A stretch of DNA of 64,000 nucleotides, taken from Ifrita kowaldi (taxonomy: Eukaryota; Chordata; Aves; Passeriformes; Cinclosomatidae). The stretch covers positions 1-64,000 of the forward strand of contig VZRS01009608.1 in assembly GCA_013398055.1 (NCBI GenBank), given 5' to 3'. Positions 1 to 12,772 of the stretch are shown here, one piece after another. Position 1 is the first letter of the stretch. Each line of letters starts with the position of its first letter. Under the pieces are notes generated by a model that was not told the DNA's origin, did not search any database, and saw only the letters and a program-made list of their open reading frames with translations. A program made the position numbers and the translations under genes.

Positions 1-5
1 GTCAC

Positions 6-229
6 CCATCCATGGAGCATTCCCACTGACAGCCATCCATGAAGCATTCCTGCTGATACCCGTCCACGGAGCCTCCCTACTGATATCCATCCACGAAGCA
101 TTCCTACTGATATCCGTCCACGAAGCATTCCTACTGACACCCATCCACGGAGCCTCCCTACTGATACCCATCCACGAAGCATTCCTACTGACAGCCATCC
201 ATGAAGCATCCCTACTGACACCCATCCAC
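6..229. repeat. 27-bp minisatellite, 8 units plus a partial
   Basis: Eight consecutive 27-bp units run from 6 to 221, followed by an 8-base partial unit. Each begins CCATCCAYG or CCGTCCACG and ends CTACTGAYA or a close variant. Units differ at a few positions, such as GAAGCATTCC against GGAGCCTCCC, which suggests an array that has diverged and been partly re-homogenised. Because 27 is a multiple of 3, the minus strand stays open through the whole array (roughly M-G-V-S-R-N-A-S-W per unit) and off the left window edge. Nothing else marks it as coding. The array probably continues beyond the window. Confidence 0.93.
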
Positions 230-3200
230 TGGCTTTTGCTGGAGCCATGTGCTTGAAGGAACTGCTCCTGTAATCTGTAAACTGCCCTGAGAATCTTGGA
301 TCTGACTCCCTTCTCACACATTCCTGGTGATTAGTACATCTTGCCATTCCAAAATGCTCAGTGAGGAAAATGCAATAAATTCCTCCAAGTCATCTTTCAG
401 TGCAAGGTGCCATTAATCCTGCCTGTGTCTTGCAGATATGTGTGCTCACATATTGTCATATAAACTTGTCACACAATGCATTGCCATCCTAAATCACTTT
501 GACTCTGGATATTTCTTTTTTTTTTTTTCCCCCCTCCTGAAAGCAAACACACCAAGAAACACTATGTGCTTATACTAGAGCAGGTTTTGCAAGACAACAA
601 AGTACTGACTTATTTTAAGTCAGTAATGACCTAAAATACAGAGAGCTCAGATGTACTGGGAAAACAGATTAAAACGAATTGCATAAAAGCCACCAAGAAC
701 CCATGATATCCCTACAGGGCCAGTCCTTTCCTTAAATCTTGCTTCCTGGAGGCTTCCAGTAGCCTCTTGAGTTAAAACAAATATTGTGAGGTCCTTTCCA
801 TCCCCATGGAAGCCTCCATCTTTCCACCTTCAGGTGCAAAGTACGGGTTTGTTTTCTGCTTCGTTCAAAAGTCACCCTGACCCTGCCTGCGCAGTTCTGG
901 GAGCTCTGCCTGCCCACCTCTGTCCCATCCTTCCCCTGCAGGAACCCACCCTGCTGCCAGCTAAAAATGCCATACTGCTTTGGGGAAATACCAATTCCAC
1001 CTCCTTCCCCACCCACCAACAGGGCCAGCATCTGAGAGAAGAACTAATTCTCAACAAGATTAAATTTAGATAAAAGAAATCTGTGGGGCTCATAGGGCCT
1101 TTTGGCATAGCTGCCAAGTTGCACTAAAAACCAGGAGTTTTTTATGGTTGTACGTAAAACACAGAGCATACCTTCTGTCAAAAGAAAATTAGTAGGGACC
1201 ACTTTTTAAATAAAACTTTTTTCTATATTGACAAACATAAAGAATATGCACCAATGACCCTTGCAGGAACGGTTACACAGGTTTTGGAATTAGCAATGCT
1301 CATAATTTTGCTTTTCTGTCTTTTTTGAGTTTGTTTGTGGGGTTTTTTTTTTTTGCTAACATTAATGCTAAAAGATTCAGTGGTTGTCAGGACTATTTCA
1401 AAGTGTATTATTATTAAATATTACCTGAAGAACCAGATACCACTTAATCCTTCTCTGGTTGGCAGTAGACAAAGCATTTAATGTTATATCTGGGACACTT
1501 TCAAAACCAAAAAGAAGTCACCCAGCAGTGCTTTCATACCACACAGATGATGTTGCAAATCTATTATTTAGTTAGTCTGCTTATTTAAGCAAGTTTGAGT
1601 CAGCTATAGAGGCAGCTACATTGATACCTTGGCTTTTAACTCTACTTTTGATCAAAAACTTCTCTGAACAATACAAACAAGACAACCAAAAAAAAAATGG
1701 TTGCTTGACTGGATTCAAGACATAGATGGCAGCAAGAAGAAACGAGAGCTGGTCCCTCTTCAGTCTTAGGTCAAAGCAAGAGCTTGGTCCCACATTACTG
1801 TGAATTTTTGTCAACAGTAAGACCACTTTATGAATTTTTTGCTGGTACGATTTTTTGCTGCTACAAATCTTTGAGGAGTAGTAAATAGCAGAGGCAGGTT
1901 ACTTTTACTCTTGCAGAGAGATGTGAATCACTTGCAACCTAAAAAATGCATTTTAATACAGCCAAATGCAGCATCATACAACTGGGAACACAGTGAGTCT
2001 CCTAAATCTACAAACAAACCTGCAAAGTAAATCTACAGGCTGAGAAAGCCTGTCTGGGAAAGCAGCAACACAAGAAGATTTAAAGGTCACTCTTTAGAAA
2101 GTTTTGCAATTTTTGTGACAAATAGTTTATTTGCTGAAAAAATACGCTTAGCTGCACTTTAGGGAAGGCAAAATTTGTTAGGTAATTAAGGTGAAATTTG
2201 AAATAGCAGTCAAAGGTGAAAATTGAGATTTTTGGCCTCTGCTGAATATTACTTTTCTGCAGTTTAATCATAAAATGTGTGCATGGCATGTCTATGGTGA
2301 TATACATGCATTTAACAACACCTGAGTGCCATGCTGAGTATGCTTCAGCTATCGGTGAACATTCCCTGTGCTTGGAGCTGAGGTCTGAAGGACACCACGC
2401 TCTCTTCCACAGCAGGACTCACTGAGACAAGCTGCTTCCTGAGGTGCTTGGGAAATGGGATTCGTTCTCATAGAACTACTCTTATTTTTCAGCAATTTCC
2501 TGGGCATGCTCATGCTGGGGTTTTTTTCAGCAGCCTTAAATAATCTGTTTGTTCACATCTGACTTCCCTGATATCACCCTTATATTGTCCCAAAGGACTA
2601 ATTGAGTGCAAGATTCACTGTTACACTCTCTGCCCCTTAAAAAGAGACACAGTTTCCTACCCACTGCAGAGCTCCAGCAACAGTCAGGAATTATTAGTGT
2701 TTGATGATCTTTTGTTTCAAGACCTCCATCTCTTGTACTTTGAAATTGAAATTCCTTTGCCTGCAAGGCCCCCAGAATCTGACAGCTGACTTCTTGAACT
2801 TTCCTAAACTGCAACAGCAAAGAAAGTAAATCTATCAGCTCTGCCTCTTACAGTAATAGCATTTGCTAAGGGAGGGATAAAGAAAATAAAGCAAGCAGTG
2901 CTGGCAATGTCTGCTAAAACTACTGTCCTCACCTTTTTTTTTTTCCTCCATTAGTTGAATTAAATCTTATCTATTTACAGACCCTATTGAACAGATCTGT
3001 TGAAGTAGTGGTATAACTTGCTTGGATTCAGCAACGCCAGATGTCAGAAAGATTAGAGAAGGAAAAGCAGTTTAGCAGCTGTGCCAGTTGTGGGAGGGTT
3101 TTTTTTTTCAGAGAAAGAAATATCTGACTTTGTTCTGCTTTGTCTTCTTCACACCATCTCTATGTAGCCCAAGCTATGCTAATCCACTCCAAGGGGGGAT

Positions 3201-4999
3201 GGGGGCGGGGGGAAGAACAAACAGAGAGGAATAAGCCAGTAAGGAAAAGCAAATATTCTTAGAGCATAGAATCCTGATACAATGAAGAGTTGTACCACCA
3301 GAGATCATTTCCTTCTAGGTTCTAAATTCATCTACACCTTTCCATTGGTGGTACAGAATAAGAACAGGTATTTGGGGACACCAAACACTTTAAAAAAAAG
3401 TCAAATCTCTCTTTTCCTGGTATGTATTGGTCCTCTCTGTACCACAAGCCTAAGAGAAGCTCTTCTCTAGGAATTACAACTGAGGTAGGTGAGGATTAAA
3501 GGGAGCAGTATTCCCAGAGGTCCTAATGACACACGGGAACATTTCTGTGGCCATATCTAGTCAGCAGTACCTTCCTTTTTCCCTTCATTTCAGCAGCAGC
3601 ATTGCATTATCATACTAATATTCCCTCAGAAAAGACTCTCCTTGTGTGCCAGGAATTATCAAATCTCCCTTCATCCAGTAAAATAACAGACTAATAAGGA
3701 AATCACATTTTTTCAGCTGGAGAAATCATTAGCTCAAGGGAATACCTAAGCCATGAGACTCTGTTGGCTTTTTCCCCCTAAAGGGTTCAGCAGTATTTTA
3801 ACTATTAAAGTCCTGATTTAAAAAAAAAAAATCAGCAAGTATTGATACCTTTTGAAATATTTACCTTAAATTAATACTAATTTACTTTAAGCTTTGAAAT
3901 ATTTACCTGAAATTGGAGAGACATGTATGCAAGTGTTAAGAGTCGTTAAAGAAGGATTAAGGCATCCAGAGGGTTTAGGCTTTGATGCAAGAAGAGGAAG
4001 ATTTCACTGTTTATAGAATCAGTTGTTGAGTTTTCAAGACTAGTTAAAGACTCAAATAGAAACACATCTTGGAGACCAGAGAAAAAGTTGGAAAGTCGAG
4101 ACAGAAAAAGCATCAAGGCACAATAAACAGAAAAAGAGAAGATTTTATGTAAATCCATAGATTTTTAGTATTAGGCCAATTTCAACCATCCTGTCCCATT
4201 CAGAGCATCTCTGAAAAGAGTTTCCTTTAGTAACCAGAAAGGAAAGAGGCAACTCTTAAAGTCTAAAGCCTTCTAGAGAGCCTCCTTACAGCACAGAGAA
4301 TGTTAATACCTGACACACCCACAGTGAGTTGCACTCCTGTACCTGGGAAAAGGATGATTGCTTTTAATATAAGACAAGAGGTCACCAAAGTTTCAAGCAC
4401 CTACAGTTTCTGAAACACCAGCAGTTTTCTCTTTCAGAAACAAAGTTCATTGCTTTGAGTCCATCCAAGCACAGAAACAAGGATGCTCACACTGTCCTTA
4501 GCATCTCACTTCTCTGCAGCAGCCAGGGCGTGCAGAGAGACACAACAGTTCCAGCCCAGAGCTGAGCAACCTCTGTCAAAGCCAAGAGCAATTTCTTGGC
4601 TCTTGCATGTATCTGCCAAGCCTTCCCACGAAAGGATCTGCAGTTGTACAAATGTTTAGAATATGAATTCTCCAATGCAAGTGGGAACCCTCCCAACAAC
4701 TGAGCTAGGTAAATTTCAGTTCAATTCCAGACCTATTCCTGTATCTGGCACTTGCTGTTCTCCTGGTTAGCAAATTCAAGTAGAAGCTGATCCTGTGTAA
4801 CAGACAGCAACAAATAAGAATACAGGTACTTCTTTTGGACTGGACTTGAGGCCCATCTATTTCAATAAAATGGCTCTTAACAGCCCTCAGCATGAAATAC
4901 TTTAGGAGAGGCAGCAAAATCCGTGTTGGGCAGACAGCAGATAATCCTCCCTCAGAGTGGATCTCTTCTAAATTCTCAGCAGAATCAGAGAAAAATCCC
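230..4999. other. Unique noncoding DNA with short homopolymer tracts
   Basis: No exon, RNA gene or transposon recognised. Simple tracts include T13C6 at 516-534, T12 at 1343-1354, T11 at 2934-2944 and a G-rich knot at 3193-3212 (listed separately). A 16-base word, TTTGAAATATTTACCT, occurs at 3851-3866 and again at 3893-3908. Open frames here are under 100 codons, overlap on both strands, and show no protein family I know. Confidence 0.6.
3193..3212 (+). other. G-rich tract with quadruplex potential
   Basis: Seventeen of 20 bases are G, in three runs of 6, 5 and 6 separated by AT and C. By general rules a long G run can supply two tracts, so an intramolecular quadruplex is possible. Whether it forms or matters is inference. 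Confidence 0.4.
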
Positions 5000-7900
5000 T
5001 GAACAGTGGAGTTTAAAACCCTCAGGGTTAAATAAAATGGTTTTCAGCAAGCTCATAGGTTGAAAACAAGTTAAAAAAATATTTACCAATAAAATGTTTT
5101 TATTTACCAATAATGTTTTTAAAATTAAAAAATGTTTTTGTTTTAAATCATATTGTCTTTGGGGGAGGGGAAGGAGGAGGAAGAGGGAAAACACATTTCC
5201 TCTCTACTGATTCATGAGATCTATTGCTGATTATTTTATTGTACTGAGGGTAAGATAGAGAAATCACTGAAATTTCTTTCCTTTAGTGCTAGTGTTTCTG
5301 TGTGTGCTGCATTGCTGTGTTGAGTCTAAATGTATCAAAGATGTTTGAATCATTAACATCATACTCTAAGCCACTGAGAACTGTTGCATGCCAAGCATAG
5401 AAGCACAAGCAGCCAACTCATTCTTAAGCAGAAAAACTTTTTCTTCTCACACATAGGCAATCAAAATCTAGCAAGACAGCTAATTGTAACTAAATCTTGT
5501 CAATTCTGTGTGCAAAACCAACTTTAGGTATGGTTGGAAAACGTGCAGAAGGAATAACAACCGGGAATTTCCGGCCTCTTCTGGGATTTAAAAGCCAGAT
5601 CCAGTGGTATTCAATAAAGTATCATAGCTACATTTTCTAAATCAAATAATTGGACTAATAAGGACATCTGGAAACAGTCGGTATCAAACAAGACTCAATT
5701 TGTGTTTCCTTCACGACCTCAGTGCTTGGCTGAAACAGGGGCACTGCTGTTTGCAGCACCGGTGCCAAGGACTGGACACTTCAGGGGAAGTTGGGGAGAA
5801 GAAGTTGGGGATAAAACTGGCAAATGTGTCTAAGCATTAATAATAACACTGATTCAAGGTCATCACATTATCTAATGAGAAGAGATAGTTTTGTCTTTAT
5901 CAGCATATTGAGAACTGCATTTAACCCTATTCTCATATTAGACTTGGTGGTTGGTGTTGCTCAGAGCCATTAAAACCTCTTGGTGCTCTCAGGGTCCTGC
6001 AATGTAACTCCCCTGGCTGGGTTTGCACTGTTGTTTTTATTATTTTGGGTGTGGGTTTTTTTTATTTGGAGACAGATTCAGCGCCCAGGATGAGAGTTAC
6101 TGTGAGAACAAGCTTTATTCAGTCCAGTTTCACTGACTGACTTAACTATAGCCAAAAAGTTTTAAAATTGAACACATCTCTTTCAATTCAGAACTACTTT
6201 GGTGGAATCTCAACAACTGCCAGATATTGCAAGATTAACCACTGGACTATTAAACAAAGACTCAAAGGACGTGGGGCATAGTGCACAGATCTGTTAATTA
6301 AAAACAAAAAAGCTGGATATGTAACAACTATATTTCTCCCTCATCTACTATTTAAAAGGCTACTAACTATTCTTTGGAGCCCATTTCTGAGGGTCTTTAC
6401 AAAGGGAATAGAATAACCATGAAAGTAATATCAGCAGAAGTCAACGGAGCTAGTTATAGAGTTGGCTTTTATGCAACAGGATCTAAGAAGAAATGGATAA
6501 ACTTTAAAAGCATCTAAATTTAAGACAAGTAATTTAGTATACTTTGTTGTTCCTACATCGATTTTTATAATCTGAAATTTATCCCTTTTCCTCACAAGAT
6601 AAAAAATAGGCGCCTGAAATTTCAAAGTTTCGTTGCCCTGGAGTACCAGGCTGCCCCTTGACAACTTCTCCATTAGTGTTCATAGGATTCTCTCCTTTTC
6701 TGCACAAAAAGGATCAGAACTCCAGGTACAAGATCAGACTTGTATTCTAAGAGAGCTAAACTCCCACAGATCACTTAATCGTGTCAGCAGTAACACTCAA
6801 GCATGCAGAGAACTATTCTGCAAGTTATTTTACATTATCTCTCCCAGCATCAAAACTAAGTTTGTGCAAGGGGGGAAAAACTGCAAATCCACAGGCAAAA
6901 GGAGAAGTCATGTTCTGCAACACATTAATAGCTCAAGTGCTACTTGGAGATGATTCATTCACCTTAAGTTTTGACTTCACATTCTCTAGAGTTGTCAAAG
7001 ATACTGCAGTGCATATCAGACTCATTTCAAAAATTCAACAGCTGCTTGCAGTGATTGAAAAAAAAGAAAAAAAAGATAAAAAATGCAACCACTGCTTCCC
7101 TGTTAGTAAAGCAGATAACTGTCTTTCATAAGATTACTTTATCCCATGTGCCCAGCCTTGTCAGATTCATAATCCTCTCTTTGTTAGGTACAGGATAACA
7201 TCTGCTTACATTGCCAAACTCCAAGCCAGCACCATGAGGCTGGGGCTCTTCTCCTGCAGCCTTCAAAGCCTGATCAACAGCAACAGCAAGAGCAACTCCT
7301 ACAGGCTCTGCCCGACCCCTTCCCCACTCCTGGGACTGCCTTCCACACTGTCCCAACACCAGTGTTAAACGGATCCCATATCAACACATCTGAGCCAGCT
7401 GACTTTGAGACCAAGTCAATTTCCTGTCCTCAGCTTTGCTCAGCTATCCCAGTTTTGCCTGCCTGTGCTGGTGTTCTCCTTGCAAGCGTGCTCTGTACTT
7501 TGTTGACACTCTGGGCTCTACAGCACCGAAATAAGACAGCGACAAAAGGCGAGCATTTCCCCTGTCAGAATCTCAGGGGGTCCTGCCTGTGGCCACTCAC
7601 GGCACCCTTTCATGAATATCCTGGCCCTGACACCACGGAAAAGTGCACAAGGAGGGGATCCTTATTAAGGCCTGTGCCATGCAGCTTTCATTAGCAAGAT
7701 ACTGAAGGAATTTAAGAGATTTAACAATTTTCATAGCACATGAATTATACCTGTACACGTTCAATTCACGTTTGAAAAGACACCATAACTGTACAGCCTA
7801 GAGACACAGGCTGGATCAAACAATGTCAGGAAACATAGTACTGCTTAAGTAAAATTTAATGAAAAATATGAGCCTCAAGCTAAACACAGGAACCTGTTAT

Positions 7901-9976
7901 CATCTCAAAAAATGGAATGCTAGGAGTTAAAACACAGTGCGGTAGAGATCTTCTGGTTATTGTTTGTGTTAAATGTAACAAAAGGCAGAAGAAGGCAAGA
8001 ATGGCATCAAGTTGCAGGAAAAGAGGAAGAAATGAAGAAGAAATAATTTAACTTCTTTCCTGTGGAGGAACAGGCAGGTAAGACAGACTTTTCAACGAAG
8101 ACTTGCATGATGAAATCTTGGGGGAGCAGTCTTTCATTTGGGCTTGGTAGTGAAGAACTGCAGTCTAGACAGTCATCTCCATCACCAAGTCTTCCCCAAA
8201 ACTGACCAGCTTTCAAAAACCCTGATTTTTTGTCTACGTAAAATGAGTAATGACAAAAAAAATGAGGTGCCAGAGTAAAACATCAAAATGGAGCAGTTCA
8301 AGCCTAGAAAGGCAAATATTGATACTACTGACAAAAAAAAAAGGAATTGACTTGAGATGATATCAGCTCTTTTGCTGCCTCATAATATGCAAAGCCAGCC
8401 CCTTTGTCCACGTAGCCTTGACTGAGCACACAAAATCTGTTAACTTCAACTCTTTACACTCTAAACTCACATTAACTTCAGCAAGGCATTTATCTCCACA
8501 GATGTAGTATTCTGGCAATAAAGATTGCAATTCAGAGTTCCAGAGTTCTGATGACTCCAATAATGTATATATTAAGTTTAGGAGTCGTGTAATTCTTTGT
8601 AGGATTGGGACCCAATATTAAAATCTCTTCGTGAAAGAGACAGTTCCTTCCTGTGTTTTTATACCAGAACCACGGTCTTTACTGCAGCTTTTATGAGCCA
8701 CTATAATTCAAAATTCAACTTCCCTAGATTGCAGGTTTTTCTTTCTCCTATTTTACTTTTGCATTTCATTTCACATGCCCTGCACAATCTACAGTGAATA
8801 CGAACAACCACATTTGCCATAACAAAGGAAAACAGAAAAGCACCCTTGTCTGCAAGGCAACCATTTCTGTCTGGATTGCCATTGATCCAGTGATATTTCT
8901 TCGCATCCATCCCTCCAGATTTATTCTTGAAAAAGCGATAACCAGTCAGAAGAGTTATCACCTTGTCTCCTTGTGGAAATGCATTGCCACCCGAGCCACA
9001 ACTCATACAGCAAATATCAAGGCCAGCAGTGGAATATCTCTGAAACTAAGAGGTAGGAACATTTCACCTAATGACAAAACAAAATCCACAACAAAATCCC
9101 ATTACGTGTTTCTTGCTGAGATAGGTTTTTTCCTAATAATTTTTGCTCCAAAAGCAATTGGAGCCCATGTTGCTCACACCTGCATAACGAAAAAAATCAG
9201 ACAAAAACTACTCTTTCCTATCGCTGTTATTCATCCACAACTTGCATTATGGATCACCACGTTTCAGCAATCAGCAATGTGCTCTGTGTTGAACATTTGT
9301 TTCGGATGGAAATAGCTAAACCAAAATCAAAGGAAAGTGTTATGTCTTTGATGTAGTTCCATACATTTGTTATGCTGCGAGGGCTAAGGCTGCTAGACCC
9401 AGCTGATGTCAACGGATTGGTTAAATCCTCTTTCAGACTTTGTGGAAAGAACAATTAAATCCCCATAGATATGGCCACAAATGCTTTAGTGATGCCACAT
9501 TTTTCCAGCTATTCCATTGTCTGGTTTGTTCCCACTGTGTTTCTGGGAGAAGGCCTAAAGGAAAAGAGCTGAGACCAGGATCCAGAGATGAGACAAAGTG
9601 TGCTCTTCCAAGATGGGTGGTTAATCCCTGTGTCAAACTGGGGTACCTGAGCAAGGTGACTTCCTGGTGGTTCTTCCCTTCTGTGACCAATAAAGCAACA
9701 TCATATGCTGTCTGTGGGAAGAAATGTCCCTGTATCTGACTACAAGGTACCAAATTTTGGTGATGACTTCAGACAAATAATTTTTTAAACTATTAACGTG
9801 TAATTACATCAGAGCTCACCTAAAACTTACAGAATAAGCCCAAAATATTTGCCAGCTCATATCTGTCATAACAAACATGAATGTTTTCCTGGGAAGAAGG
9901 AATGTGAAGCTTGGGAACCTGTAAATTCTTCAAAGACAGACAAGCTCCTGTCAGTCACACAGCATTATTAGGGGTA
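5000..9976. other. Unique noncoding DNA
   Basis: No gene or mobile element recognised. A two-copy tandem of about 20 bp lies at 5081-5120 (ATTTACCAATAAAATG, then ATTTACCAATAATG). An A-rich tract lies near 7058-7083. The longest open frames in the window overlap on opposite strands at 8701-9315. The minus-strand one (8701-9006, 101 codons, ATG start) has unremarkable codon use but no recognised homology and no visible splice context. I do not call it a gene. Confidence 0.55.
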
Positions 9977-10019
9977 GAAAAAACGAATAAAAAACCCAAA
10001 CAAACGGACAAAAAACCCC
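9977..10019 (+). repeat. A-rich / ACCC low-complexity tract
   Basis: Runs of A broken by ACCC and CAAAC words. Similar tracts occur at 25229, 27476, 39801 and 48711. It may be a decayed poly-A or simple repeat. No coding content. Confidence 0.7.
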
Positions 10020-12609
10020 AGCAAGATGTGTAGGCTTTTCTAGGGGAAAAAATAATAATTCACACAAGTGGCATAATTGCGTATAACATGTAACCACAGG
10101 AAATAACTACTTTGCCATGTTCATCCATTCAGAAAGGAGAAAATGGAAGTCACTCAAGCTAATCCTTTTTAAACTTGCACAGACTGCCTCCTGCTACAGC
10201 AGCTCTGGTTTTGTGCTGCCAGCTGCGAGGGCTGCTAAAGCACCGCCCTGAAAGCTGGGTTTAATTCGGGCACTTGGGGCCTGTGCACACTGCTGCAAAT
10301 GAAAAATGCCTTTCCCACACAGCATTCAGAGGGCTGGAAATATTCCAGCTCCAGTGTGAGAACCACTTGTGCTTCCTCAGAAAGGAACACCATGGGGGCA
10401 CGTGATATCATGAATGGTTTAGCTCAAGTTGATTAGGCTGCCCTGGTCATCCTGGAAAATGACAACAAAATAAGGGAGGAACTCCAGCATATGAGCTCCA
10501 CAGCAAAACAGGAAGAAAAGTTAAAGCACGTGAAAAACAAGTATGTATTGTGGAGCTTTAAAACCACTGACAACCCAGACAAATATTTTTAAAGAGGTTA
10601 ATATACAAAAACACTATTTCATTCTTGGTTTGGTTTGTTTGGACTTTCTGTTTTTATTGAGTGAGTTTGGTTGGTTGGTTTGGTTTTGGTTTGTTTTTTT
10701 GGTTTTTTTTACTACAACTTCAGGGATATTTTGTTTCACTCCAACACAGAACCAAGCCAATTTTGAAGTGTAAAAATCTTTCATACATGGAACTTCCTCT
10801 ACCACAGAGCTCTTGTCTGGAGTATCACATCACATCACAGTGCTTCAGAGCTTGGGATCTCACTAGAGCATCCAGTAAATGGATTAAATGGATCCATTAA
10901 ATGGAGCTGGTTTTGGTGCTTCATAATCCTATCCAGACAATCAATACACACTTGCTTCTGACACAACTACTTCATTACAGAGTCTGCAACTGCTTTTGCA
11001 CCAGGGCGATACTACCCACAAATGCCTCACTCACTGAAGCATTTCTGCAACTCAGGCGTAGCTTGTTAGGAGCGTGTTGATCCTGGCCCACAGTCTGCAG
11101 AAAATCCTGCCAGTACTTGTAGCTTTCTCCATGAGTTTCGTACATTTAAAGCCAGAAATAACTGAGCAACACTGCCAGGAACTCGGTCATGATCAGCCTG
11201 AAGGTCTAGATTGCCAAGGGTTTTATTTTTTTCAGTGCAATTTTAAAAAGGGAATTTATTATCTAGTATTTTTAAGTCATTTTTTTTTTTTTTAGTTTGG
11301 TTCGTTTTTCAAATAGCTTCTTTTTTTTCTTAAATAGAATTCTTGCAGAGGAAAATAGCTTTTGCAGAAGATGTTAAAGAAATAATAATTTGATTTTATG
11401 TGGTACTATGATTTATAATAAAATTTAAAAAGTGCTCTTGACATGGGAGCAGTTGAGCATGCCGTAACAGCCACACACTTTCTCAATAGTGATCAGCATG
11501 ATCTGATAAAAACAATTCCTTTACACACAGAAAAAATGAACTCAGGAAAACAGCTAGGCAAAATAATAACCTTTAAGTTAGGTACTCACAGGAGAAGTAA
11601 GGAAGAAAAAAAAGACACCATCTCTCAGCTGAGAAACAATCTGATTGTATTGTCGGTCATTTGCAATACTTTGAAGAGAGGGTCATTTGGGCAATAGCTC
11701 TGTCGATGTATTGAAAGAATTAAGATGAGCAAAGAATGCTGTTTTGCTATCCTTGTAATGCACAGTTCTCCATCCGAAACTCCCTCTGAAAAACATTCAC
11801 TTGTAGCTGTTCATAGCTAATGCATCAGCAAATCCTGCAACATTAAGCAACATGGAAGAGGAGATCGACTTCCCTCCCTTGAGAAACGTTTTTGGTGGGC
11901 GGTGTCCCTTTGAATGCTATTTAATACTTCAGTGCATTTACCACTTTAAAGAGGATTTCACTTCTAATTTTCTAACTCTGGAGGTGCAGCATTTTTTAAA
12001 GCTGGGGATGTTCTTGCTTAGCTATCTTCTCTGCTACATATTTCATACAGAAATTTTGATTTGGCTACAACCTCAAGCCCTTAAACGCTGTGGCACTCAA
12101 GTGCTAAGTCCTATTGCATAATCTGAAAGCAAAGGGGGTTCACATATGGGGAAGCAGATCCATGAGAATCTGGATCCTTATGATCTCTACTAGCTAATGC
12201 ATGCTGGAAGGTGTCTACTTTTCTGATTTGTGAATTCTCAGTGTGTGCATGCACATCAAGCAACAACATTTAGTGCTGAGCTACCCTATGTACTAAAACA
12301 GCCGCACCATCACCCACCTACTGCTTCCTGCCCGGAAAAAGGAATATTTCCATCTTCCCTTTCCAAACCTATTTTTTCCCCCATGGCCACATCAAAGAAG
12401 AAAGCAGCACTTAAGGAGTCAGGTAGCACAAGGAATATCTCTTCAAACACGGATTCATTGCATTATAAACAAGCTCCTAGAGGTTATTATAACACATTTT
12501 ATTTGGCAAGTGGATGCCTTGGGATTAGTTACTGTGGATCACGAAAGTGATTAATGCCTGTTACCCTTAAATCTGAAAATAATATCTTGAATTAAGAGGA
12601 TACTAAAGT
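10020..12609. other. Unique noncoding DNA
   Basis: No gene seen. It includes a T/G-rich simple region (listed separately) and a T14 run at 11280-11293 followed by further T-rich sequence to about 11329. Small open frames at 11074-12121 and 12230-12550 have no recognisable domains. Confidence 0.55.
10624..10710 (+). repeat. T/G-rich simple repeat (TTGG/TTTGG)
   Basis: Dense TTGG, TTTGG and TTTTGG words, with TTGG repeated in tandem around 10668-10680. This composition creates short hydrophobic and Q/N-rich open frames on the two strands, which are composition artefacts. It is the complement-strand counterpart of the A/C-rich tracts elsewhere in the window. Confidence 0.8.
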
Positions 12610-12772
12610 TAACCAGAGAATCATAATGTAACTCAGACTGGAGGGGACCCTCAAGATGTCATCATGATCCAATCTCCCGCTCAAAGCAGAAGTAACCTCA
12701 TTGTTGGATAAAATTGTTCAGCTTTGTTTCAGTTAAGTTTTAACTTCTCTGAGGACGAAGATAATTTCTAAG
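12610..12772 (-). mobile_element. Old CR1 fragment, antisense
   Basis: On the plus strand it reads AGAATCATAATG, then CTCAGACTGGAGGGGACC, GATCCAATCTCCCGCTCAAAG, and later TTAAGTTTTAACTTCTCTGAGG. This matches the layout of the avian CR1 3' region in antisense: AGAATCATAGAAT, GGTTGGAAGGGACCT, CCAACCCCCTGCTCAAAG, GAGTTTTGAATATCTCC. The match is from memory, and the copy is well diverged, so boundaries are approximate. Confidence 0.75.

Noticed and set aside
6..229. A CRISPR array
   Set aside because: Units are contiguous with no spacers, and the DNA is vertebrate.
8794..9315. A 173-residue plus-strand gene
   Set aside because: It has no ATG until near the end, no recognised domain, and overlaps another long frame on the opposite strand.
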